Positions 25,959 through 34,411 of a stretch of DNA of 64,000 nt are shown one piece after another. The translations under genes and the position numbers were made by a program. The notes beneath the pieces were generated by a model. That model was not told where the DNA came from. It saw nothing but the letters and a program-made list of their open reading frames with translations, and did not search any database. This DNA is from CAZVPF01 sp964628195 (lineage in GTDB: Bacteria; Planctomycetota; Phycisphaerae; Sedimentisphaerales; Anaerohalosphaeraceae), in assembly GCA_964628195.1 (NCBI GenBank), contig CAZVPF010000015.1, positions 13,061 through 77,060 on the forward strand, in the 5' to 3' direction. Positions within the stretch are counted from its first letter, which is position 1; each line of letters starts with the position of its first letter.

Positions 25959-27422
25959 TCACTTGAACGGGTCCCAGCGGCTCACGAGTTTTTCGAACGC
26001 GAGGGGCGGGAACTTTTCCTTGAATATGTTGTAGTACCAAAGCTCCTTGGGGCTGTTTAGGTAGTATCCGCCCGGGGTGCTGCGGGTCTGTTCATTGAAG
26101 TCGGTGTCCTTTATTACTCCTGACGCAAGGTCGTCCATAAGGCCGTCCGTGCCTGTACCGCCCGAGAAACGAAGCTTGACGCGTCTGTATATCTCATCGG
26201 GCAGCATGTCTTTGAAGGCCTCGCGGAGGATCCATTTTTCGATCAGCTCACCATTGCCGGGGTCGTGAATTTTCCATCTGACAGGAATTTGCAATGCCGT
26301 GGCAATTACCTCGGTGTCGATAAACGGGGTTCGGTAGTTTATGGAGTTGCCCATCATCGCGCGGTCGAGCCGCTGGACGGCGGTGTTGTAGGCGATTGCG
26401 ACGAGTTTTTCCATCATTTTGAGGCGCTGCGATTCGGTGGGCAGCTTCTTAAGCAGGTGGTAGCCGCCGAACAGTTCGTCGCCTCCTTCGCCGCTGAGGA
26501 TGCACTTGGTGTGCTTTGCAGCGGTTTGCGAGGCAAAGAGGTTCGCGATGGTTCCGCTTACGCAGTCCTCATCGAAAGATTCGAGTGTATAGACTGCGCG
26601 GGGAATAATTTTGCGGATGTCTTCCTTGTCGAACAGGAATGTTTCGTGATTTGCGCCGAGGTATTTTGCCATTATGGCCGCGTTTTCGAGGTCCGGCCCG
26701 CCTTCGACACCGACGGTTATCATGGGCAGGTCGGGGTTGATCTTATGTGCGACGGAGGCGATTATGGAACTGTCGAGCCCGCCGCTTAGCAGACAGGCAC
26801 CGACTGCGCCGTCGGCCATGCGTCTTTTTACCGATGCCATGAGGCAGTCGCGAAGCTGGTCGGCTGCTTTTTGTACGTCGGTGGAAATCCGCACTTCGGG
26901 CAGATGCGGGATATAACCGGCAACGCCTGTTTTGGCGGAAAAATATGTCCCGGGCAGCAGTTCCTGCACGTTGTCTGTCACACCGGTAAGCGATTTGAGC
27001 TCGGAGGCAAAGCAGGTGCCGCCGTCGGCGGTTGTGCCGAAATAGAGCGGGCGCACGCCGACGGTGTCGCGGACAAGAATGATGTCATCGCCGTCTAATA
27101 CTGCACAGGCGAAAACGCCCTTGAGGAAGCCGCCGAAGCCTCGACCGTGCTTTTTGTAAAGGGCAAGAGCTGTTTCTGCGTCTGAGGCGCCTTTTGTGCG
27201 GTCGTTGTATATTTCGCCGTCGAAGAGCATGACGGTGTCGTCTTGTTTTGCAATTCCGTTTCCGTGTTCAGGCGAAAGGTCGGATGCGACCGCCCCGCCG
27301 CAAAAGCCTGCCGTTTCGGCGATGTTGAGGCTGTCCGGGCCGCGATGTTTTATGGTTTCGAGCATTTGAGTTAAGGTGTCTTTTTTCGGTTGGGCTGTGA
27401 ACAATCCGGCTATTCCGGCCAT
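25959..27422 (-). CDS. Asparagine synthetase-like protein lacking the glutaminase Cys
   Basis: 487-residue two-domain protein of the AsnB family. The C-terminal synthetase domain looks intact: PP-loop LLSGGLDSSIIASVA, SGEGGDELFGGYH and LDRAMMGNSINYRTPFID, for ATP and aspartate activation. The N-terminal class II glutamine-amidotransferase domain is recognisable (IKHRGPDS, ARDTVGVRPLYFG-like) but starts Met-Ala-Gly-Ile where catalytic Cys2 belongs, and LFDGEIYN has Asp68 in place of the conserved Asn. It should therefore be unable to hydrolyse glutamine and may use free ammonia or a partner. The ATG at 27422 follows AAAGGA by 9 bases; a TTG six codons upstream has no better signal and adds no Cys. 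It has a strong terminator. Confidence 0.85.
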   Translation of the reverse strand: MAGIAGLFTAQPKKDTLTQMLETIKHRGPDSLNIAETAGFCGGAVASDLSPEHGNGIAKQDDTVMLFDGEIYNDRTKGASDAETALALYKKHGRGFGGFLKGVFACAVLDGDDIILVRDTVGVRPLYFGTTADGGTCFASELKSLTGVTDNVQELLPGTYFSAKTGVAGYIPHLPEVRISTDVQKAADQLRDCLMASVKRRMADGAVGACLLSGGLDSSIIASVAHKINPDLPMITVGVEGGPDLENAAIMAKYLGANHETFLFDKEDIRKIIPRAVYTLESFDEDCVSGTIANLFASQTAAKHTKCILSGEGGDELFGGYHLLKKLPTESQRLKMMEKLVAIAYNTAVQRLDRAMMGNSINYRTPFIDTEVIATALQIPVRWKIHDPGNGELIEKWILREAFKDMLPDEIYRRVKLRFSGGTGTDGLMDDLASGVIKDTDFNEQTRSTPGGYYLNSPKELWYYNIFKEKFPPLAFEKLVSRWDPFK

Positions 27423-27712
27423 AACAGTAAATCCTTTCAATAAGTTAACATTTTAAAATACTATGCAAAGAAGCAAAACCAGGAGCAATAAGAAAAAACG
27501 AAACGCTTAGGACCAATGGATATCCGACTCAGCGATTATGTTCTATTATGGTGATAAAGCTATCCAGAGACCAGTATATAGAAAACTGAAAAAAATGCCA
27601 GAAAAATATTGGAACACTTTCAGGAGGTTTTGAGCAATTAAATGATAAGGAAAAGAAGAATGCTTTCAAACGTATAAGAAAATGTCCACAAGTTCAATTT
27701 GCACATAAGGGT
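27423..27712. other. AT-rich intergenic stretch with possible decayed ORF
   Basis: About 290 bases noticeably richer in A+T than the neighbours, with no complete gene. On the plus strand short open frames in two phases (27538-27633 and from about 27633 to 27714) encode lysine-rich pieces such as YRKLKKMPEKYWNTFRRF and EQLNDKEKKNAFKRIRK; joined by one frameshift they would give about 58 residues. They match nothing I recognise. This may be debris of a foreign gene. Confidence 0.3.
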
Positions 27713-27741
27713 TAGACATATCGTCACCGGCTGTTTATAAT
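27713..27741 (+). promoter_or_regulatory. Promoter of the third sulfatase gene
   Basis: TAGACA (27713-27718), 17 bases, TATAAT (27736-27741). Predicted start near 27748, 30 bases before the ATG. Confidence 0.6.
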
Positions 27742-27777
27742 AACAAACTGAATACTAATGATAACAGGCGGATTTTT

Positions 27778-29163
27778 ATGACGATGAAAAAGCCGAATAT
27801 TGTATTTGTCCTTGCCGATGATCTTGGTTACGGCGATTTCGGCAGGTTTAACGGCGGGTTGTCAAGCACGCCTGTCCTTGATGGGCTTATCGACGAGTCG
27901 GTATGTATGACACAGCAGTACACCGCTTCGCCGGTTTGCAATCCTTCACGTGCTTGTATATTGACGGGCAGGTATCCGCATCGGACAGGTTCGATTGATA
28001 CGCTTGAATGGCGTGGTCTTGAAAGGCTCGCGCTTCGGGAGACTACGCTTGCGGACGTATTGAAACGAAACGGGTACAGGACGGGTCTCGTTGGAAAGTG
28101 GCACCTGGGGGCGTTTGACAAACGTTATCATCCTAACAGCCGCGGCTTTGATGAGGCGGTTTGTTTTCGAGGGGGAATGCATGACTATTACGACTGGCGG
28201 CTGGAGTTCAATGAGCAAGTGGTCAAATCGGACGGAACCTATTTGACGGACCTGTTCACTGAGCAGGCATGTCAATTTATCGAGCGGAACAAGGACAGCA
28301 GCTTTTTCCTGCATTTAACATATAACGCCCCGCACACGCCCCTCCAGGCGCCGCAGGATGAAGTTGAGCCTTTCCTTGAAAAGGGCCTTTTTAACCGGGG
28401 TGTCAGCACGCTTTACGGGATGATCCACCGGATGGATACGGGGGTGGGCCGTGTACTGGAGACTATCAACAGATGCGGGATTGAGGACAATACCATTTTT
28501 ATATTCACAAGTGATAACGGCCCGCAGTTCGGCGGCGAGGGCGACGAAAAACTGGACAGGTTTAACTGCCACTTCAACGGCTGTAAGGGAAATGTTTATG
28601 AAGGCGGGATTCGGGTACCGTTGATGATACGCTGGCCGGATGGTTTTCAGCGAGGACAACAAATAGATTCGATGGTGCATTTTTGCGACCTTTTCCCTAC
28701 CCTGCTTGCTGCTGCGGGAGTGGATTGTCCTTGCGAGCTTGATATTGACGGGCAGAACATTTTGCCGCTGCTGCGCGGAGAGAGCCTTGATACGGTAACC
28801 AAAAGATTCTGGCAGTGGAACCGGTATACGCCTGTTGTTAGTTTTAACGCGGCAATGCGTGACGGGCCGTGGAAACTGGTCAGGCCTTCGGTGCCGGAGG
28901 TAATCGAAGTGCCGGATATTCACTGGCTTGAGGTTTCGATGTATAACCCGGAATATTTTATTGAAAATGGAATTGTTACCGACCCGGAGCCCCAGATAGA
29001 ATTGCCGCCCCAGCCAAAGCCCGAGCTGTATAACATCGAACAGGACCCGCTTGAAAAGTACAATGCTGCGGACGAGCACCCGGAAATCGTGCATCGTATG
29101 GAGATTGAATTGGAGAACTGGTTTGAAAGTGTCGAGGCAGATCGCAGGTCAATAAACGATTGA
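27778..29163 (+). CDS. Arylsulfatase-type sulfatase without visible signal peptide
   Basis: Type I sulfatase of 461 residues. PNIVFVLADDLGYGDFG is the standard first strand with metal-binding aspartates; SPVCNPSRACILTGRYPHRTG contains C-x-P-x-R, with Cys54 the formylglycine precursor; GLVGKWHLG and IFTSDNGPQFG complete the active site. Unlike the two sulfatases further left, it starts directly at the catalytic domain, so no Sec, Tat or lipoprotein signal is evident; it may act in the cytoplasm on imported oligosaccharides or leave by another route. GGCGGA lies 5 bases before the ATG. It has its own promoter and is monocistronic. Confidence 0.92.
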   Translation: MTMKKPNIVFVLADDLGYGDFGRFNGGLSSTPVLDGLIDESVCMTQQYTASPVCNPSRACILTGRYPHRTGSIDTLEWRGLERLALRETTLADVLKRNGYRTGLVGKWHLGAFDKRYHPNSRGFDEAVCFRGGMHDYYDWRLEFNEQVVKSDGTYLTDLFTEQACQFIERNKDSSFFLHLTYNAPHTPLQAPQDEVEPFLEKGLFNRGVSTLYGMIHRMDTGVGRVLETINRCGIEDNTIFIFTSDNGPQFGGEGDEKLDRFNCHFNGCKGNVYEGGIRVPLMIRWPDGFQRGQQIDSMVHFCDLFPTLLAAAGVDCPCELDIDGQNILPLLRGESLDTVTKRFWQWNRYTPVVSFNAAMRDGPWKLVRPSVPEVIEVPDIHWLEVSMYNPEYFIENGIVTDPEPQIELPPQPKPELYNIEQDPLEKYNAADEHPEIVHRMEIELENWFESVEADRRSIND

Positions 29164-29266
29164 ATGAGCAGATCAACTGTAACCGGGTACCTGCTGATTT
29201 GCAAACGTTGATTTTAGATTTATCGTGCGACACCTGAGCAGAGCTCGATTAGTTTGGCCGACGTCA

Positions 29267-30127
29267 TTATTTGTAATCTTCGTTATGCTCCTCAAATTCA
29301 TGTTCGAGGTCGAGCAATAACCAGTCGTCATTGGGTATATATTTTTTCTGACTTATGCTGTAGCGTTTCGGAAGGCCCTGTGTATGGTGGAGCTTGTCGA
29401 GGAAGTCAAGCAGCGGTTTTTGGGGCGGATACTTCTTTTCAAGTTCGTCGGTCGGGCCGGGGTCCCATCCGAATTTGTCGGCGTATTTGGCAAAACCGAA
29501 TCCGTCGAAAAAGTTTTCACCGCCTATCAGCGGCATGTACCACAGGCTTGGTATGCCTTTGGGATTTTCCTTGATGGGTACTTCCTTCTCGACCTGTTTT
29601 AACAGTTCGCTGCCCTTTTTATCGCCCTGTTTTTTAAGGTGCTTTTTGAGCTGCTCGAAAGCGGGAAAATTAACCGGGGGACTTACAAAGAGCACGGGCT
29701 TGTGCTGGAGCCTTGCGACGATAACTTCATGCGGAGTTCCGACGCTGTAAATATTGGTCGGACAGTAAGCAATGACGAAATCGCTTATATCCACCATTCG
29801 CAGGTCCATGTGCATTGTCTCGCGAAATGTTTCTGCACACTGTCTCCTTGCTTTTTTGCCGTGTTCTTTCGGATCAAAGGTCCAGTCGTGGCGAACCTGG
29901 GTTGTCTTTACATCCTCCTTGCCGTATTCGTGCAGGCCGAGTACGCGGGGTTTGTACCAGGGGTCAAAGACGGTTACGCCGAGGGATCTTAGAAAGCGGC
30001 TTACCTTGACGCGCCAGCCGTATTTTTTTTCTTCAGCGCGTGAGGCAACGAAGTCCATCGGCCCGGAAAGATAGGCCCTGGCGTGTGATAGGAATCCTTT
30101 TTCAGCTTTTTCGTTTTTGTTTGTCAT
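29267..30127 (-). CDS. Nucleoside 2-deoxyribosyltransferase-like protein
   Basis: Cytosolic 286-residue protein of the N-deoxyribosyltransferase fold. ARAYLSGPMDFV is the substrate-site opening; DISDFVIAYCPTNIYSVGTP followed by HEVIVARLQHKPVLFVSPPV matches the strand-helix unit where GTxxE supplies the nucleophilic Glu. The C-terminal ~120 residues (a charged linker, then GIPSLWYMPLIGGENFFDGFG) go beyond the usual ~150-residue enzyme. The ATG at 30127 follows GAGGGTG by 9 bases and lies 4 bases after the stop of the binding-protein gene; a GTG at 30139 would overlap it. Tight coupling suggests a nucleoside-related role for that partner. True activity could equally be a nucleotide-sensing or hydrolase variant. 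Confidence 0.7.
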   Translation of the reverse strand: MTNKNEKAEKGFLSHARAYLSGPMDFVASRAEEKKYGWRVKVSRFLRSLGVTVFDPWYKPRVLGLHEYGKEDVKTTQVRHDWTFDPKEHGKKARRQCAETFRETMHMDLRMVDISDFVIAYCPTNIYSVGTPHEVIVARLQHKPVLFVSPPVNFPAFEQLKKHLKKQGDKKGSELLKQVEKEVPIKENPKGIPSLWYMPLIGGENFFDGFGFAKYADKFGWDPGPTDELEKKYPPQKPLLDFLDKLHHTQGLPKRYSISQKKYIPNDDWLLLDLEHEFEEHNEDYK

Positions 30128-30131
30128 TTTA

Positions 30132-31589
30132 TCAGACACCCTCGATGACTTTTATAAAGTTACTTTTGAAGAATGCTCGCCATTGGGCGGTTGTTTGCTC
30201 TTTTGTTTGTTCATCTTTGAACTTTTCTGCCATTTTTCCCGCCTTTTCCCAGGTGTTCACATTTTCGGGCAGCTTGCCGAAGATTTTCAATAGATTACCC
30301 GCAGAGCCGGATTTGATCAATACTTTTCGAGCGGCTTTCATCAGGTCGTAATTGTCAATCGCGGCTGCTTTTACAAGTTCTATAAGCACGGCGTGGACAG
30401 CAGCCGTTTTATTGACGTCGCCTGTATGGGTGCTTTTTGTGTAAGGGTTCTCAAGCCATTCGGGCAGGGAGCCGGCATTTTTATCGTAAAAGTTTTTTCT
30501 TATCGGTGTCCTGAAAAGGGTATTATCGACGGTGCTTTTTTGCAGATTGTCCGCAGGCAGGGCCCAAAGCGACTGGCCCTGGCAGGAGAGCACGAAATTT
30601 ATAAACTCCTGGGCAAGTTCAAAGTTTTGCGAGTCTCTGTGAATTGCGATCGGGTCCGGGGTGTAAATCGTTCCTCTTTCGGGGGTAATATATTTAATGC
30701 TGCCGGGCCTTATCTGCTGTCTCGCATAGCCGTAAAAATCAATGCAAACCGAAACCGCTGCCTCTCCGTTGGATGGAGCGTTGGCGGCGGTTGTGCTGCT
30801 GTTTACGATCCTTGTTGAATTTGAAAGGATCGAGAGCAGCGTTGCCCAGCCGTTCGACCAATCGGGGCCGTTGTTTACAATGAGGTCGAATATGGCGGCT
30901 GTGCTTCCGGACTTGGACGGGTCGGCAAGAATAATATGTTCGAAATACCTTTCCTCGGCCAGGTCAGACCAGCTTTTCGGTTCAGCGACTCCAGCCTCCT
31001 CAAGCATGTTAATGTTGTAAATAATCCCAAAACCGCTGAGGGCATTGCCGCACCACATAAGTTCGTCATCTCGGTAAGCAACGCCGTTGAAGTTTTGCGG
31101 GATATTCGCGAGGGTTTCTTTATCAAGAACAAGAGGTTTCAGCAAGCCGTTTTCAGCCAGTTGGTCATAGACGTACTGACCGCCACCGAATATTATATCT
31201 ATATTGGCCGGCTCTTGCATTTTATCCATCTCAGTTAAAATGGAAAGCATTTCATTGCTTCCCCTGATCAAAGCACCTTCATGCCAGTGAAAATTGATCT
31301 TTTTGCCATACTCAAAAGCATAAAAATCTTTGAACGAATGCTGAAAAATAAGGCATATGTCGGTATTGTGGGGACTTATCACAGTCAAGTCGACGGCAGG
31401 CAGTTCATTTAAGGTTTTGCCCCATTTCTGCAAAACCCTCTCCTCAGCCTCCTTGGCAGGGGCAATTTGTTCACTCCTGCCGCTGTAATAGGCGTAAAGA
31501 ATGAAAACACTGGCTAAAAGAACTGTCACCGCAGCAAAACCAATGATCATATTGTTCTTTTTTTGGCTTTTATTCACCGCGTTTTCCAT
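30132..31589 (-). CDS. Membrane-anchored ABC-type solute-binding protein (family 1, AfuA/FbpA-like), orphan
   Basis: 485-residue binding-protein fold tethered by an N-terminal membrane segment (residues 14-35, no lipobox, no clear cleavage site). Landmarks are DLTVISPHNTDI, IDIIFGGGQYVYDQLAENGL, GNALSGFGIIYNINML, ILADPSKSGSTAAI and TPDPIAI. It is colinear with the binding protein at 41794-43206 along its whole length, including a C-terminal ~110-residue extension beyond ordinary iron-type binding proteins (VLIELVKAAAIDNYDLMKAA is shared almost word for word). No permease or ATPase accompanies it, only the deoxyribosyltransferase-like gene 4 bases downstream. GGGAGAG precedes the ATG. It may feed the other transporter or act as a sensor. 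Ligand unknown. Confidence 0.82.
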   Translation of the reverse strand: MENAVNKSQKKNNMIIGFAAVTVLLASVFILYAYYSGRSEQIAPAKEAEERVLQKWGKTLNELPAVDLTVISPHNTDICLIFQHSFKDFYAFEYGKKINFHWHEGALIRGSNEMLSILTEMDKMQEPANIDIIFGGGQYVYDQLAENGLLKPLVLDKETLANIPQNFNGVAYRDDELMWCGNALSGFGIIYNINMLEEAGVAEPKSWSDLAEERYFEHIILADPSKSGSTAAIFDLIVNNGPDWSNGWATLLSILSNSTRIVNSSTTAANAPSNGEAAVSVCIDFYGYARQQIRPGSIKYITPERGTIYTPDPIAIHRDSQNFELAQEFINFVLSCQGQSLWALPADNLQKSTVDNTLFRTPIRKNFYDKNAGSLPEWLENPYTKSTHTGDVNKTAAVHAVLIELVKAAAIDNYDLMKAARKVLIKSGSAGNLLKIFGKLPENVNTWEKAGKMAEKFKDEQTKEQTTAQWRAFFKSNFIKVIEGV

Positions 31590-31624
31590 TATTTGCTCTC
31601 CCTGAATATTTCACACGTCCTGTG

Positions 31625-31653
31625 ATTATATATTGAAATACCGCAGCCGACAA
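31625..31653 (-). promoter_or_regulatory. Promoter of the orphan binding-protein operon
   Basis: Minus-strand TTGTCG (31653-31648), 17 bases, TATAAT (31630-31625). The -35 begins directly after the T tract of the upstream terminator (31654-31686). Confidence 0.55.
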
Positions 31654-31686
31654 TAAAAAAGCCGGTACAGGTTGCCCCATACCGGC
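31654..31686 (-). terminator. Terminator after the dockerin beta-sandwich gene
   Basis: GCCGGTAT (31686-31679) pairs with GTACCGGC (31668-31661, slight offset in the loop) and is followed by six T on the minus strand. It ends the 38.5-31.7 kb minus-strand cluster. Confidence 0.8.
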
Positions 31687-31737
31687 TTATTATCTTTACA
31701 GCATTTTCGTCAGGCTCTCTTACATATCCGATTTCAT

Positions 31738-34368
31738 TTACGGACAGCTTGCCGCCTGGCTCCAGCCGCACTGCAGCCATTCAAATGCAAGTATCGAGTA
31801 ATCTGTCAAAGTCACTTTACAGTCACCGTCAACATCAACAGAAGGCGGGTTTACACATACGATCGGAAGTTCGTAAGGCGCTGCGGGGTTGTTCATGTCG
31901 ATAAATGTCCCAGGGTTATCCGTAAGCTGGCTAGCGCCGGTCGGCGGGAACCAAACCTCTGCCATGGGGCTGCCGCCCGGGGTCTCCCTGTAAGGAGCCG
32001 CAACGACAATCCTGTCAACAAGCCCTGAAACCGTACCCGGATAGCCGTGGACAAAAACAGTTATTCCAAGTCCATCCCTGGGAGCGTATTGAGTAACATC
32101 ACCGATATCGAAATAAAGAGTCGCCGAATATGTATTCCATTCGGTCGTGCTTTCAATATCTCTTTCAAATGTTCCGCCGGCGTAACTTCTTGCCCTAAGG
32201 TGTTTTCCGCCTATTGAAAGGTAAACATTCGGATCTTCGACAAGGTTTTTGAGAGTAACGGCAACATATATCGGGTCGCCGTCGACTATTCCCTGATTGC
32301 CTTCGGTCATGTCTCCGTCGGCGTCTTCGACTATTGCCACAACAACTTCACCGGTTTCAAATGTCGCTTCTCTCCAGCCGAGCGAAAGCGAGTGTCCGCC
32401 CGAGAGGTAGTCAACGCTGTTCAAAATTACGTTCGGGTCATTAGGGGTCTGACGGAATCTCAGGGATTCAAAGTCGGTCGCGTAGTCATCCGACCAGTCG
32501 TAACCGTAATAAATGTAACCGCCGTCTACATAAGGGCCGTATCCGTCGAATGGCCACTGCTGGGCTATAAGTTCCAGGTCCGGCATATCTGTCTTGCAGT
32601 TGCCGCTGAAATCTGTGAAAGGCGCCGTGCAAACCGGCATCGAACAAGGATCCGGGAATGTTACGTTTACATTATCCGGCGCGAATTTGTCCGGCACCTC
32701 TATTGTGATATCGTCAACGTAACCGACATCGGCACCGTTGGAATAATTACGTGCTTCAATTATCATACCGGTTCTGGCCGGGTACAGGGAGGTGTCGCCC
32801 TCGTCAAACACCCACATACCTTCAAGCTCTGTCCAGCTGTCCTGTGAATAAGTTTCATTTCCGCCGGCATATCCTGCAAAACTTATGAGGTTGCCGATTT
32901 CGTCGGTGTAGTGTGCCCACAGGCGAACAGCCCCTCCGTCCGGAATGGAACCTGTGTACCTGCCAGTTTTGGCGAACATCGAAGCCCTGACCACGTCACC
33001 GTCTTTTAGGTTATCGATGAAAGCTATATAACTTTGCGGCGTTGAGTTGTTACCGAATTCCTTGGTAAGCTTCAATGACCTCGAACCGCTGTAATATTCC
33101 GTGAAAACATTGCTTGCGACGGGCCAGTTCCACGCATCCAGTACGGTTCCCTGGTTTTCCCATCCGTAGCTCGAACTTGTCGTCGCCGGGTATGTCGTCG
33201 AGCCGCTGGGGAAGGTTACCGTGATGCCCGCCCGGTCGGGATAAGTTATGGTAATGTCATCCAACCAGCCGGTGTCCCCGCTTTCGTCCCATACCCTTGC
33301 TGTTATCATAATGCCCGTTGCTGTCGCCTCACTTGTTACATATCCGAAGGTGCCGTTTATCTCGGTCCAGTCTGTGCCTTGCGAGTACTCGTTTGCCAAA
33401 CCAGCCGATCCAAGATAATCGTTCGAACTGTTCGTGAAAAATGCCGAAATGCCAATTGAACCCGACTCGTCGCCTGAATAGACGCCTGTTTTGCCGTGCA
33501 CCGAAACACTGACGGTCTCCCCGAGGTCCAGCCCCTCGATCCTCGCGATATATGCCTGAGGCGGCGAATCAACACCCCTTTCAAGGAAAAGTGAGCCTGT
33601 ACCGCTGTTGGTTTCACTGCTGTCATTGGCGACAACGATATTTCCAAATGTCCCCAAAACATCTTCTCCGCCTTCCCAGCCGAAACTCGAAGAAGTGGTA
33701 GGCTGAGTTCCTGTATCACCGAAGATATAAAGATCGTCCAGTTGGGCGCCTACCTGGTAATCTTCAGAGTGGACGGTAAATACAACATCGACCCACGTAG
33801 CATTGTCTGGTATTGCAGCAGTAAATGCCTGATAAGCATAACCGACATCTTCCCAAAGGGCTTTCATATCCTGCCCCATCACGTAGAAAAGGGTATAGTC
33901 ACCGACATCTGTTTTTGCAACCAGTTCCACAAAGTCCGTATTCTTGACATCGTATGCCGCAAGAATTTTCACCTGAGCCTGGACCACCACAGCAGTAGCT
34001 CCGCTTATATCAACACGGTCAAACTCACAGCTCAATTCGGGATCGCAATCTTCAAGCTGGTATGAACCGGGGTTCGTGGCGTTATAGTGATCTGTCGCAC
34101 CGATATAATCTCCTGTATCTGCAAGATCCCCTGCAGGTGTAGGCCCGTCATAACCGTTATAGTAAGTCCTGAAGCCCAATTCACTGTCACCTACCCCCGG
34201 AACATATTCGAGATAGGTTTGGTCGGTAAGATACCCCGGCGATGTAAGTGTGTTTTTATACCTGCTTAGGATTTTATCCGGTTCCGTAAAACTTGTATAA
34301 GCGATAGTCTCGGCAAGTAAAGCACCTGCGCAGCTTAAAAAACATAATACCAGCAATAATCTTTTCAT
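31738..34368 (-). CDS. Large secreted multi-domain beta-sandwich protein with dockerin-like tail
   Basis: 876-residue extracellular protein of unknown function. A signal peptide ends near ALLAETI. Several jelly-roll-like modules follow; two are internal repeats opening with SSSFGWEGG and SSSYGWENQ, each containing PQ(A/S)YIAxIxxL and closing with a GWLDDITI/GYVDDITI strand. The same module forms the PEP-CTERM protein at 37906-38547. Dockerin-like calcium loops lie at about residue 600 (DFSGNCKTDMPDLELIAQQW) and at the C-terminus (DVDGDCKVTLTDYSILAFEW), a typical planctomycete secretion/attachment tail. The third of three ATGs is preferred (AAGGAG 7 bases upstream). Possibly glycan- or mineral-binding, not proven. 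Confidence 0.78.
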   Translation of the reverse strand: MKRLLLVLCFLSCAGALLAETIAYTSFTEPDKILSRYKNTLTSPGYLTDQTYLEYVPGVGDSELGFRTYYNGYDGPTPAGDLADTGDYIGATDHYNATNPGSYQLEDCDPELSCEFDRVDISGATAVVVQAQVKILAAYDVKNTDFVELVAKTDVGDYTLFYVMGQDMKALWEDVGYAYQAFTAAIPDNATWVDVVFTVHSEDYQVGAQLDDLYIFGDTGTQPTTSSSFGWEGGEDVLGTFGNIVVANDSSETNSGTGSLFLERGVDSPPQAYIARIEGLDLGETVSVSVHGKTGVYSGDESGSIGISAFFTNSSNDYLGSAGLANEYSQGTDWTEINGTFGYVTSEATATGIMITARVWDESGDTGWLDDITITYPDRAGITVTFPSGSTTYPATTSSSYGWENQGTVLDAWNWPVASNVFTEYYSGSRSLKLTKEFGNNSTPQSYIAFIDNLKDGDVVRASMFAKTGRYTGSIPDGGAVRLWAHYTDEIGNLISFAGYAGGNETYSQDSWTELEGMWVFDEGDTSLYPARTGMIIEARNYSNGADVGYVDDITIEVPDKFAPDNVNVTFPDPCSMPVCTAPFTDFSGNCKTDMPDLELIAQQWPFDGYGPYVDGGYIYYGYDWSDDYATDFESLRFRQTPNDPNVILNSVDYLSGGHSLSLGWREATFETGEVVVAIVEDADGDMTEGNQGIVDGDPIYVAVTLKNLVEDPNVYLSIGGKHLRARSYAGGTFERDIESTTEWNTYSATLYFDIGDVTQYAPRDGLGITVFVHGYPGTVSGLVDRIVVAAPYRETPGGSPMAEVWFPPTGASQLTDNPGTFIDMNNPAAPYELPIVCVNPPSVDVDGDCKVTLTDYSILAFEWLQCGWSQAASCP

Positions 34369-34411
34369 CATCATTCTCCTTATTGAAAATTAAATTTATA
34401 TTTCTTATAAA

